From Serpula lacrymans var. lacrymans S7.9 (taxonomy: Eukaryota > Basidiomycota > Agaricomycetes > Boletales > Serpulaceae): DNA of 64,000 bases. A program made the translations under genes and the position numbers. Where the stretch lies: contig NW_006763291.1 in assembly GCF_000218685.1 (NCBI RefSeq), forward strand, positions 1,582,286 to 1,646,285, in the 5' to 3' direction. The notes beneath the pieces are model-generated. The model did not search any database. It saw only the letters and a program-made list of their open reading frames with translations, and was not told where the DNA came from. The stretch's first letter is position 1. The number at the start of each line of letters is the position of its first letter. Below are positions 49,102 to 58,932 of the stretch, one piece after another.

Positions 49102-50811
49102 CTACTCCAAGTTAGGCGGAGGCATATCAGGGATCAGATAATGCACGGGTTGATTGTTCCCAAAGCTACTCTTGTGAGAAAGTTCAGGAACACCACGAGG
49201 TGGCTCAACTTCTGGCCCATGAGACAGCGAAGATACCCCGGTTCCTGTTGCAATGGACTGCGTCTCTGGCGTGCGTGAGTCGAGAATGCTGGTGCTACTA
49301 TCCTGGAGCTCGTGAGGGTTGTACTGAGGAACAGGCTTGCGTGGCGTGCGACGCGTTCCAGGACCGTTGTTTGAGGCTGAGCGTCCCATAGGGATCATTT
49401 CAGCTGGGTTCTGGTCATATGACTGTCGGGGACTGGTCGGCGTGCGAGGCAAGCTTAAGGCAGGTAGTACGGGCATCGACAAACGCTCGGTGCGCATGTA
49501 CATAGGTTTATCCATAGACGAACGCAACCTCTGCGCTTGTTGTTCAAAGCTATTTTGCGAAGCACGGACAGAAGAAGACCGGGGACGCGCATCCTTGGCG
49601 ATGCCTCCCACGCTGCTCAACGAGGACGTCGACTCACGTCGGGGGTTGAACGAGAGTGGAGGGATGAGGTCGAATGGATTGATACTTGGAGGGGAGTTGC
49701 CAGAGAGAGAGGGTATTTTCTCGCGAAGGGACGCAATGTCTGCTTCCGATCCTCCGGGAGAGGGAGGATCCGAGTTGCCATTCCCTGCACTTGGGAGTAT
49801 TCCACCCATGGACTCCGAGTGTCCGTGGTAGTGTGCAGTTGCGAGCTCGCGTGCACTCCTTGCAGGCTTGACTTTCACGTCATTGGAAGTTAAAGATCCC
49901 CATCTCCCCACCGCTCCTGTTCCCCCGTTCTTGGGGCGGCGACGGGAACGAAGAAATAATAAGAGTGCAACGATGGCAATTAGACCAAGTATTCCACCAA
50001 CGACACCTCCCGCAATAGCTCCTGTGTTTGATTTAGAAACAGCAGCAGAACCAGCGGAAGATGATGCGGTGGGAACGCCTGACGTAGAAACTGTTGTAGA
50101 AGTCGAGTTTGTGATGCATGATGTATCAGTACCGTTGGTAACGAAAAAAGTACGAGAGAAGGTGGTTTGTCCTCCTGAAAAGTTACCCTGAATTTCATAC
50201 AAACCCTGGGACACATCTACTGCAGCCCATTTCCAGAATTGAGCAGATGCGCTGATGTTGGTTAAAGAAACGACTACGTTCTCTGGATTTTGTCTCTTTT
50301 GCGAGAATCCAACGCGATAAGGCTGAGCAGGGAGGGCGTCAAGACGGTCCAAAGGGCTCATGCGCACTGCCGACAGGGAGAGGTCGACTGAAGGTCCAGT
50401 GTATGACCATGAGATATTGGCAGAGGTGCATGTCGTCATGTTCATAACAGTGTTAAACGAAGGACTCGGTGCCGAAGACGAAGTCGGCGAGGGGGAGTTT
50501 GATGTTAGGGTGGTCATGGTGGGTGTGGCAGAAGAAGCAGGAGATGCTACAGACGAAGCAGGAGGGGATGCGACAGACGAAGCAGGCGGAGATGCTGTAG
50601 ACGAAGCAGGAGGAGACTCGGACGTGTGCGAAGTTTGGAGAATTGATCCCGGAAGTGATACGGACATGGCCGTTGAGGATACAGAGGGTGTTAGGGGAAC
50701 GAGAGATACCCTTCCTGGCCCTTGACGCGCTTGGTTGACCTGTGCGCCTGCGAGAGCTGGTATAGCTCTTGCAATGGAGAAGACAAGAACAAGAGCGGCT
50801 ATCTGACGCAT
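49102..50811 (-). CDS. Single-pass surface protein with Ser/Thr/Pro-rich ectodomain
   Basis: Precise function unknown; the layout resembles fungal wall-stress sensors (Mid2/WSC-like) but no WSC cysteine domain is seen. It is an intronless 569-residue frame. Residues 1-23 (MRQIAALVLVFSIARAIPAL plus AGA) form a signal peptide. A Ser/Pro/Thr-rich region with repeated PPASSVAS follows. A folded ectodomain of about 120 residues comes next (MTTCTSANISWSYTGPSVDL to ISASAQFWKWAAVDVSQGLY) with several N-glycosylation sites and paired cysteines. A Gly-rich membrane helix (GAIAGGVVGGILGLIAIVAL) and a basic stop-transfer RSRRRPK lead into a 250-residue disordered cytosolic tail. That tail is rich in Ser and Pro and likely phosphorylated. 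Confidence 0.8.
   Translation of the reverse strand: MRQIAALVLVFSIARAIPALAGAQVNQARQGPGRVSLVPLTPSVSSTAMSVSLPGSILQTSHTSESPPASSTASPPASSVASPPASSVASPASSATPTMTTLTSNSPSPTSSSAPSPSFNTVMNMTTCTSANISWSYTGPSVDLSLSAVRMSPLDRLDALPAQPYRVGFSQKRQNPENVVVSLTNISASAQFWKWAAVDVSQGLYEIQGNFSGGQTTFSRTFFVTNGTDTSCITNSTSTTVSTSGVPTASSSAGSAAVSKSNTGAIAGGVVGGILGLIAIVALLLFLRSRRRPKNGGTGAVGRWGSLTSNDVKVKPARSARELATAHYHGHSESMGGILPSAGNGNSDPPSPGGSEADIASLREKIPSLSGNSPPSINPFDLIPPLSFNPRRESTSSLSSVGGIAKDARPRSSSVRASQNSFEQQAQRLRSSMDKPMYMRTERLSMPVLPALSLPRTPTSPRQSYDQNPAEMIPMGRSASNNGPGTRRTPRKPVPQYNPHELQDSSTSILDSRTPETQSIATGTGVSSLSHGPEVEPPRGVPELSHKSSFGNNQPVHYLIPDMPPPNLE
50534..50617. repeat. Minisatellite in the surface-protein gene
   Basis: Between three and four tandem units of 21-24 bp with the core GAAGCAGG...GATGC...AGAC lie in frame on the plus strand. 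On the coding strand they encode the PPASSVAS repeats. Units differ by a few bases and one is 3 bp shorter, so reading frame is kept. Confidence 0.75.
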
Positions 50812-51297
50812 CTTATCCCTTTGGAGCGCCTGTCAAAAAATTACACAGCGTACGGCAGAGCACAAAAAGCTTACGGCTATGTTCCGCAGGCACAAATGAA
50901 CCTGAACGGACCCACGAGCGCCAAATGTGTTATTGTGCTTGCTCGCTGGGCACGTTTACTGCCAGAGTAGACAGAGATGCGGGTGGAGGAGTGTAACCTG
51001 GGAGGCCTCAAAACAATTGCATGGGACCATGCATTTAGCAAGGCGGAGTGTCCACGTGCCTAACAACCCTTGTGCTCCCGCGGATGCTTCCACAAGCCTC
51101 AGCACTCCCTCCCATGCGTTCCGCTGTCCGTAGTACACCGATTGGGCCTTGAGGGAATGAAAGGCTGTTACGGTGCATTGACAGAACTGCTCATACAGTG
51201 GCTTTTTCGTCATCTGGCACTTCGTTCAGGAAACCTAATCCATCACCCTGAAAACGTAGCAACCAGCTATGGTTACGACACTATATCATTTATCATC
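50812..51297. other. Intergenic upstream of surface-protein gene
   Basis: A 486-bp spacer between the surface-protein start and tRNA-Val. It presumably holds the surface-protein promoter. No gene was recognised. Confidence 0.45.
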
Positions 51298-51370
51298 GGT
51301 TCAATGGTCTAGTGGTTATGATTTCTGTCTTACACACAGAAGGTCCTGAGTTCAATCCTCAGTTGAGCCA
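51298..51370 (+). tRNA. tRNA-Val (TAC), intronless
   Basis: The acceptor stem GGTTCAA pairs with TTGAGCC through one G-T pair, followed by A. The D arm TGGTCTAGTGGTTATGA, anticodon stem TCTGT/ACAGA with loop CTTACAC (anticodon TAC), and T arm CTGAGTTCAATCCTCAG all fold. Length is 73 nt. A T5 terminator follows at 51374-51378. Confidence 0.92.
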
Positions 51371-51373
51371 ATA

Positions 51374-51378
51374 TTTTT
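51374..51378 (+). terminator. RNA polymerase III terminator of tRNA-Val(TAC)
   Basis: A run of five T residues begins four bases after the tRNA end. Confidence 0.7.
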
Positions 51379-51598
51379 GCTTTTCTCGCAGCTGCTACTA
51401 ATAAGCACTCTCATTACATTGTACCTTATCTTTTACACGTATAACCGGCTCTACTTTGTTTCTATTCTTGGGACTACTCAATGATTACTTTAATTCTTTT
51501 CACTGCAGGTTGTACTGTAACTTGCTTAGCTATGTTTAACATAGCTATAGCTATAGGGGCAAGCATTTGAATAGATGGAGAAAACAGGTCAGTTAATC

Positions 51599-51606
51599 TG
51601 ACGTCA
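51599..51606. promoter_or_regulatory. CRE palindrome upstream of small hydrophilic protein gene
   Basis: A perfect TGACGTCA lies about 50 bp upstream of a TATA box. The arrangement suggests ATF/CREB-type control. Use is inferred. Confidence 0.4.
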
Positions 51607-51654
51607 CAGACGATAACGAGGTGCAACACAGAACGTCAGACTGGAATCCGGAAG

Positions 51655-51664
51655 TATAAAATAG
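51655..51664 (+). promoter_or_regulatory. TATA box of small hydrophilic protein gene
   Basis: TATAAAATAG lies 81 bp before the ATG at 51736. Between them is a CT-rich stretch (ACTCTTTTCAACTCCCAC) of the kind found at transcription starts of strongly expressed fungal genes. Confidence 0.55.
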
Positions 51665-51735
51665 CCTAGCCCCTATGGTCAAGTCGAACTCTTTTCAACT
51701 CCCACTACGAATCACATCCACACCAAATATTAAGC

Positions 51736-52362
51736 ATGTCGAAATCGAACGAAGATATCATCCGCGAACAAGCTTCCTCACTCCGGGAAAAATCTGACTA
51801 CAAATCTCATGTCAGGTTTCAGCCCACCTCGACAGCAACCTCCGAGGAGAGTGGTGTCAACGAGTCTGGCGTCACAGGTTTTCCTGGAGCTGACGTTCGC
51901 GTTGGTCGCATGGGGCAGACAGGCGGGGGGACGAACCCGGTGAGCTATCTCAGCAAGTAGAATCAAGTACGGTACCAAATTGACACCACTCCCTTGGGAT
52001 TCTGCAGCAAATTATCCCTCCAGAAGAGGGAGGCGAAGGGAAAGAGGGCACTATGTCGGATATGTATGAGAGTACCATAGGGTGAGTTCACTTGTCGAAA
52101 TTCATTCCGGTTCTGGAGCATTGACGGGTGGACCGTGGTACAGAAACAAGGCTGACATACGGGCGCACGTCCGTGAGACTAACCCCTCGGTCAACCTCAG
52201 TGGAGACAACGTGAGGACCGAGGTGAGCGGGACTGGCGCAGCGTCAGGCCGACGGCCAAGGCAGGAACTCACTGAGGTATTGCACAGTTCCCTGTTCTTG
52301 ATCCGTCGCTGATAAACCATCCGCAGGATCAAATGGAGGGCGCTAGATCTCGATATGTTTAG
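51736..52362 (+). CDS. Small hydrophilic, probably disordered protein
   Basis: Family not recognised. The ATG at 51736 starts MSKSNEDIIREQASSLREKS. The exon runs through GFPGADVRVGRMGQTGGGTN, then splices to IIPPEEGGEGKEGTMSDMYE. A third exon reads GGPWYRNKADIRAHVRETNP and a short last exon EDQMEGARSRYV, with TAG at 52360-52362. It is rich in Gly, Ser, Glu and Arg, has no cysteine or membrane segment, and is about 155 residues. The promoter has a CRE, a strong TATA box and a CT-rich start region, which suggests inducible or high expression. A stress-protein role would fit but is not shown. The acceptor before the third exon is uncertain. Confidence 0.65.
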
Positions 52363-52935
52363 GTCAACCCGCATATGCAAAGCAACATATTTTATACGTA
52401 CGATCAGAAAGAATGAAGCCGACATCCAGATAATAAAGATCCAACTTCGTAACGAATGCACCTAAGTTGGTGACGACCATTTACAGTGATAAACATGTTT
52501 ACGAACCTGTGACTGGCAAACTACATTTCTGACGCTGTATTAGAAGACATGTTAGAAGACCTGGCGTAAAGGAATGAAGATATTAATGACTGCCTTAACA
52601 TTTGCAAATATCAGGCTGTCCTAACAATTTCATTGTGCACCATCCCTCCCTACCGATAGTTTTCGCTGTGCTATTCGGGTACCGATACCTGCACTACTAT
52701 TAGTATTAGACATATTTGTATTACCGCATTCATCTGATTCACGGTATCTGCACCATGGAAACCTTTTGTAAATTGTAACAATGTCAGAAAACACGCTGAC
52801 TGAAGGGAACAAGCGTTCATGAAAAGAAGGAACTGCAGGAGACTAAAAAGCCCAACCGTTTGGATAACCGCGAATATCGCTTCCCGATAACCGATCCGAC
52901 CTGGTTTCGTGTTTCCTGACTGGGCTGTCTATAGC
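52363..52935. other. Intergenic between small hydrophilic protein and membrane protein
   Basis: About 570 bp with no supportable frame or RNA gene. It presumably holds the membrane-protein promoter. Confidence 0.5.
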
Positions 52936-54129
52936 ATGCCTCTCGTTTCTCTCTCTTTCCTATTTACCTCCATCGCCATAACCGCAGCATGGCTCTACAT
53001 CACCCGCCGTAACTCATCTGCAAATGTCTCTGCTCTCCCATCCCTGCATCCCTTCCTCAGCGCCATCGTTCTCCTCCATAGTCTCTTTATACTCCATTCT
53101 GCCATCGTTTGTCCCCCAGCCAACCTCTTCAATCGACTCAACGTACCACTGACAACTTCTGTGGAGCGTATACGGTTTCTGCTTGTTAGGGAAGCTGGCA
53201 TAGCTACTGATACGGCCGGAGCCGCCACCATTCAACTGCCAAAAGGTATAGAGTATCTACTTAACAAGCTTAATTCGGCTGAGTCAAGGATGCTGTACAC
53301 AAGGTCTGTGGATGGTTTTGGTTAAGGCTCAATTGTTGGCTTTTGTAGCCATCGTTCCCACTACTGATACTGACTGGCACTCAGGTTCGGTCAGCGTGCT
53401 ATACAAACTTGCCAGCACTGCTCTTCCTCCGCCGACTATGCCCTCTTCGCCCTGCCTCGCCCATTACTCGCCTATATCCGTTCAGCTGCTGTCATTTCTT
53501 TTGTCACAACTCGAGGAATGGGCAAAGAGCGTTGGCGCACCTACGCACTCACCGCCCTACTCTGTGCTGCCCTCGTAGAGGCATATATGGTCGTTATCGC
53601 AAGCGCAACCGTACCGATTCCCCGCGATGGCAGGGGCGCTATCATGGTACGTTCTCCTTCACTCTCATTTCCCATCGTTCACTTTCGAACTCATGCTTTT
53701 CTCCAGTGGCATGATATCATATTTCTATGTCGACACGTGCTGTTCTTTATTCTCCCCATTATCACCATCATCCTCCCCTCCTCATCGACATTTGGTGGTC
53801 CTCTCGCTTTTCTCCCTCCTGCACTGATGAACCTTGAACAGGCCATCACACGTGCTCATCTACTAAAATACGTACGAGGCAGTGTGATGCGCCGCGCAGA
53901 GCTGCGTGAACGGGCAAGTCGTTGGTGGTCCCGTGATGCGAGGGAAGGATCGTGGGGGCGCAATGATGAAAATGTCCAGCGTACCGCGGAGAAGCTCGGG
54001 CTGGGTTATGGCCCATTTGGAAACGAGGACGGTGTGGGTGAGGGAATCGCGGAGGGAAAACTAAAGATGGGCGCGAGAATGGCTGTAGAGACCCTCAAGG
54101 GTGGTTTTAATAACCTGCAGTCTACCTGA
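52936..54129 (+). CDS. Conserved fungal polytopic membrane protein, function unknown
   Basis: The ATG at 52936 opens MPLVSLSFLFTSIAITAAWL, a first membrane helix or signal anchor. A second helix follows (HPFLSAIVLLHSLFILHSAI), then CPPANLFNRLNVPLTTSVER. An intron near 53307-53385 joins to FGQRAIQTCQHCSSSADYAL. Two more hydrophobic segments follow (YALTALLCAALVEAYMVVIA and HVLFFILPIITIILPSS, after an intron at 53647-53706). The C-terminal 90 residues are charged and soluble (LLKYVRGSVMRRAELRERAS) and end FNNLQST. Four or five helices are predicted. The pattern of a short loop with PPANLF and a CXXC pair looks conserved, and I believe relatives exist in other fungi, but I cannot name a function. 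Confidence 0.75.
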
Positions 54130-54255
54130 CAAGTTAGGAAATGCTAAATTGTACTATCGAATTTCGAGACGCAGAATTAAATATTTCTCGATTGATTCTT
54201 GTATCGGACACTGAAGTCTAGGATTCGTGATCGTAAATGGCTTGTAATTAAATCG

Positions 54256-54264
54256 AAAAAAAAA
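54256..54264 (-). terminator. RNA polymerase III terminator of tRNA-Val(CAC)
   Basis: Nine A residues on the plus strand give a T9 run immediately after the minus-strand tRNA. Confidence 0.75.
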
Positions 54265-54265
54265 G

Positions 54266-54351
54266 TGGTTCAACTGAGGATCGAACTCAGAACCTTCTGT
54301 GTGCATATCCCACATGTGAGACAGAAATCATAACCATTAGACCATTGAACC
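54266..54351 (-). tRNA. tRNA-Val (CAC) with a 13-nt intron
   Basis: On the minus strand the acceptor stem GGTTCAA pairs with TTGAACC, followed by A. The D arm, the anticodon stem TCTGT/ACAGA and the T arm CTGAGTTCGATCCTCAG fold. The anticodon is CAC, and a 13-nt insert (TGTGGGATATGCA) follows position 37, the standard nuclear tRNA intron site. Mature length is 73 nt. It differs from the tRNA-Val(TAC) at 51298 by only about five bases. Confidence 0.92.
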
Positions 54352-54721
54352 GACAAGGCGCATTCACGCCCATGACGTTCCGTATTGATCGACAATTAAC
54401 ATGAAATTTCGGAGGAAGCAGCAAAGTTTGGGTTGACATGTAGATACACTGCTCCGTGTCTTTATCAGACACCAGTAACCCAAACATGTCGGATTCCACT
54501 GAACATCCCATATAGATGATACGCAGCCCATAGCTAGACAAACACACCTCCCAGACAATCCTTGATGATTATAGGAAATGGGGGAAAGGATCGGAAGTCC
54601 AAGATGAAGATCCTACCTGAGAAGTGAAACGTTCCAAAAGTAAAGGCCAGACATCCGCAGTTACGCAGCCTTATATTGAGACGTGCCCGAAACTGACATG
54701 TCCCTTTTTGAACAGGAAACA

Positions 54722-56499
54722 CTATCTTATGTTCATGCTCTGAAGCTCCCTCTGCCCCATGCGTACCTCCTCCATTATCTCGCCGTCCATTATCCCGTGT
54801 AAATAACTAGGCAAAACATTAACATATATTATTTCTATGCAATAAGCATCGTACGTACCACTCTCCAATCATCCTAAAACACTTGCTCTCTATCTCTCGC
54901 AAAACAAACGGTAATTCGCTCCCAAGAAGTACGCAGACTTTGTCGCCACACCTAGCAGTGCGTGGTCCTATTCTCATGTACCCAGCAGTAGTCGTAAAGA
55001 AGCATCTACCATTCAACAAGCGCAGAGATTCGCTCATGTTATGGAGAAGCGCATCTACTTCCTCAGCAGACTTTGGAAGGATGTGTACAGGCTCGGTTCT
55101 CGATTCAAGTAGTCGTTTCGGAGTGGCGCTTTCTGCATCGAGATATGGGACTCTGCAGTCCAGAAGAATTGACCTGTAGAAGGCACTGCGTTGACTCCCC
55201 CCAGCTATGTAAGGCTCAGCGCTTCCCATGACTGCCTCTGCTTTAGGTTTCTCGACGATTTTTGGAGTGGGAACGCGGTCTCCCTGTTTTGAATATTCGT
55301 CCAGGTCGAAGAGCATCATCAAGTCCATTTGGGCGATCGAATCTAATTCAACACCATCCACAATCATTTCATCAGATTCGTTGAATCTGATGTTGGCTAC
55401 CAGCCCTGCCAATTCAGCTTCACCAGCAGCATACACCTTATTCGGGCGAGAATGTACAGCGTCGCCGAGCCGTGGGTCTGGATTGTTCAAGGTCCATGAA
55501 AAAAAGTTATTAGGCTGTACGCATTCTTGAGTTTCTTTGTCGGTCATACCCAACAGTGCAAATATCTTATCCCTCGGATCAGTGGCCTTGAAAAAATGAG
55601 TTATTTTCAACAGCGAAGAGAGATCTACAGGTTGTCCCTGGGCGATCGGATTAGTGACGACTTCGAAAACAGATCTGCTTGTCGATGCGAGTCTTATGAT
55701 CGTTGCAACATCTGGGTCCGCGTCCGTGTGCAAAGCCCACTGCCATGAGTGCTTGAGTTCTGCGAGCAATCCTTCCATCGCAGACCATGGAATTGATCGC
55801 AATCCACAAAGAATCCTGGCACATCTAGCAAAGGCAACTTCTTGTGTCACCCAGACTCTTCTCCACCAGGGGCGCATCATAAGCCACCCCAAAGCCATCC
55901 AGCGATCCCGGAGCATAGGATCGTTTAACACTTTCTTGCCTTCGCCAGCAATCTTGGCGTCTTCTAACAGATGAGGCAGCTCCAAAACGAAATTCAGCGC
56001 TGTGTCAGATAAGTCTGAGCCCTCGCCGAGCCAGATGAGCACCTCTTGCGCCCCTTTATAGATGTACTGCATCTGGCTCACTTGATCTCGTCGCTCATCA
56101 AGGTCGTCTTGATTGATGCAGATTGCATCAGCCCAAAGGATGACTGATCTGTCTTTTGCGACGTATGTTATAGAGGGCTTTGTAAAGATTTTCTCGGACA
56201 TTGAAAAGGTGCGTCCCGAGTTTTATCTGCCAACCCCGTTGGTAGGGGCTGCCCCAGGTGTACGACAAGGCATGGTATGACGGGGTGTCTTTGAAGAGGT
56301 GGATGGACAGCTCACACTCCACTAGTTCAGGATTTGATGATGGTGGGAGAATGGTGAGGAGACGGAATGACTTCAGTTCAGGTAGTGGTGAGTATATATC
56401 CGCTGACATGTTGATTATATCGGAGGATGTTTTGAGAGCATGGAGCTCAGATGATCTTGAAGGGTATTGGCAAACTTCAAGTATCTCTCCAAGACTCAA
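54722..56499 (-). pseudogene. HET-domain protein gene with an apparent +1 frameshift
   Basis: HET domains occur in fungal proteins of heterokaryon incompatibility and related programmed cell death. The 5' frame (56499 to about 56158) has PSYHALSYTWGSP and LGTHLFNVRENLYKALYNIR. The rest of the domain lies in another frame: VILWADAICINQDDLDERRD, QVSQMQYIYKGAQEVLIWLG and MRPWWRRVWVTQEVAFAR. The change falls at an A4 run (T4 at 56154-56157), where one surplus base explains it and no intron fits. Downstream, 370 residues are open, with TDPRDKIFALLGMTD typical of the family. An intron at 54807-54858 joins to YLHGIMDGE, the usual HET-protein ending, with a stop at 54722-54724. This is either a natural null allele or an assembly error. 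Confidence 0.8.
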
Positions 56500-56946
56500 C
56501 AGATGAGAGAACCGAGCATCTGGCGTAGATACCTACTGATGGAACTTGGGGTGCCAGTGAGGGCGAGCGCTACCTTTAAATTGTGACCTCGAAACAGAGG
56601 ACCTCTAGAGTTTGGCGCTAGTTATAAGTGTTGCAGAAAAGTCATCAATCATCAGTTTGATATCAATGAACTTTACTGGTCATTTACTTGTATGTTAATG
56701 TGCAAAGTTCAATTTGAGGGAGCAGACAGACAGACGCTACTAGTAAAAGTCACTTGAAACTGGAGTGTTCATCCCAGTCCAAGTCACGGTACTGCTTCAC
56801 TCTGGCGCGCGTCCGTGATCCCGTGATACAGGAAGCGGTAAAGCAGTCCTTTCAATTTAGCCTTTCGAATATTCAATATTCAATATTCAATAGCCTGCAA
56901 ATCGATTGACGGACATAGCTTGGCTCCAATCAGTTATTCAGCGAGG
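56500..56946. promoter_or_regulatory. Divergent promoter region of HET gene and GPI3
   Basis: A 447-bp spacer between two head-to-head genes. It holds 3.5 copies of AATATTC. No other gene was seen. Confidence 0.4.
56868..56892. repeat. Tandem AATATTC repeat, 3.5 copies
   Basis: Three perfect 7-bp units and a partial one lie about 55-80 bp upstream of the GPI3 start codon. It may be a simple microsatellite or an AT-rich promoter element. Confidence 0.6.
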
Positions 56947-58756
56947 ATGGATGTAACGGCAACCATGCCTCCAACGGCCATTGCGTAGGTCCACTGGTTG
57001 CGTTAGGTAGCATAATTTGACGTGGTTGAGCAGCATGGTTTCAGACTTTTTCCATCCAAACGTAGGTGGTGTTGAGAACCATACATACATGCTTAGCATC
57101 AGCCTCATACGCCGAGGTCATAAGGTGCGTCAATGCAGATTTGACTATACACAACTCAGTTCTCTGAATTTCCTAGGTCATAGTTATCACCCACAGTCAC
57201 CCCCCAGACCGCGTCGGAATTCGCTGGATACTACCCTCCCTAAAAATTTACTATATCCCGTTCCCCACCATCGCCTCTTCGGCCACTTTACCGAACTACT
57301 TTACCTTCCTTCCGTATCTACGCACGATCCTGCTGAGAGAACACATCTGCCTCATACATGCCCACGCGAGCCTTTCTTCTCTTGGACAGGAGGCTATATT
57401 GCATGCACACCTAATGGGAGTGCGGACAGTGTTCACAGACCATAGCCTGTTTGGCTTTGCGGACGCTGCAAGTATACTCACTAACAAATTAGTGGCTGCG
57501 GCATTGAAAAATGTTGATGCTGTTATATGCGTATCCCACACGGGGTTAGTTTCTGCACAGTTTTATAATTTGTGCCATTGACACCAACGTATTTCCTGTA
57601 GCCGAGAAAACACGGTTTTACGCGGCCAGCTTTTCGAGAAATCTGAATACGACCCGTCAGCACTCTCAGTCAGACAAAATGTCTACGTCATACCCAACGC
57701 TCTCGTAGCAGATCAATTCAAACCTGCCACAGAACCACTGCCTTTGGACACAAGTAAGAGTCATATCTTGATTTGGCTTTCATCTGAACGCGCTTATCCT
57801 TTCCATTTTAGTCAATATTGTGGTATTGTCTCGACTTGCATACAGGAAAGGTATCGATCTGCTAGTAGCCGTTGCACCGAGAATTTGTGCTGCTTTCCCA
57901 AACGTTAACTTTATAGTAGGTACGTATTATATGTTACTACGGTCATGTCCGATTATCCACCCAGGGCTTTTTGTAGGTGGAGATGGGCCCAAGTTGATTG
58001 ATCTACTACAAATGAGGGAGCGACATCTCTTGCAAGACCGCATCGAGTTACTTGGTCCTGTGCGGCACAGCGACGTACGAGATGTAAGCTGCCCTAATCC
58101 ATGATTCTATTACTCCTCAAACCGATAGAATGTGTAAAAGGTCCTCGTTCGTGGGTCTATATTCCTAAACACCTCTTTGACGGAATCTTTCGGAATTGCC
58201 ATACTCGAGGCCGCCTGTGCAGGTCTATATGTCGTGGCCACGCGCGTCGGAGGTGTCCCCGAAATCCTACCTGAAGACATGATCTCGCTGGCTAATCCCG
58301 ACGAAGATGGTACTGTTTCTCCCTCTCAATCGACAGGTTTCTGGCTTGTTGAAATTTGAACCAGATGTTTTCTTTGCCCTGACAAGGGCGATCGAAATTG
58401 TCGCGATGGGCAAGCATAGCCCCATGGAGGCTCATGAACGTGTAAAGAATTTTTATAACTGGAATGACATCGCAGAACGGACAGAAAAGGTCTACGAGTC
58501 TGTGTTTGCCACCGAACAAATCGATCTATGGAGTAGAATGCAACGGTAGGCTGCTTTAGTCTGTTCTAATAACCTGAACTAACTGGTTGCTCGACTTTAC
58601 AGGACTATGGAGTTGGGACCTTTTGCTGGTCCTATTTACACCATTATTCTGGTGGTTGATTGTCTATTTTTTGTGTTCCTTGAATGGTGGTTGCCTAGGG
58701 ATGATTTGGATTTTGTTATGCAGCAATGGGACCTTTCTATCACTGGAGTGCGGTAA
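56947..58756 (+). CDS. GPI3: GPI-GlcNAc transferase catalytic subunit Gpi3/PIG-A
   Basis: Catalyses the first step of GPI-anchor synthesis, moving GlcNAc from UDP-GlcNAc to phosphatidylinositol on the cytosolic ER face. A short first exon ([13 protein letters not shown] from ATG 56947) splices to [20 protein letters not shown], matching the ICMVSDFFYPNMGGVE start of the family. GT4 glycosyltransferase blocks follow: [74 protein letters not shown] and the EX7E motif in [37 protein letters not shown] and a C-terminal membrane anchor ([20 protein letters not shown]) complete it, with TAA at 58754-58756. About eight introns; the chain is intact. Confidence 0.93.
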
Positions 58757-58932
58757 CCGCCTCTTCTCAGATAGAACAAGTCATCGGTGTAGTAGGCTAT
58801 ACAAAGAGCACATAAAATGTACTGTAATTTTATTTCGGAAACATAATACGATATCAAAGTGGATGAACATAATACGCTTCATCAGTTGTGACGATTGCAA
58901 TTAGGAGAGCCAAATGACAAGATTGCGATGAT

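Larger units (their letters stand above)
54130..54721. other. Spacer containing tRNA-Val(CAC)
   Basis: About 590 bp between the membrane-protein stop and the HET gene's last exon. Apart from the tRNA and its terminator I see nothing. Confidence 0.45.

Noticed and set aside
49337..50191. Long plus-strand frames opposite the surface-protein gene
   Set aside because: They mirror the low-complexity, Ser/Pro-rich coding strand and show no independent domain.
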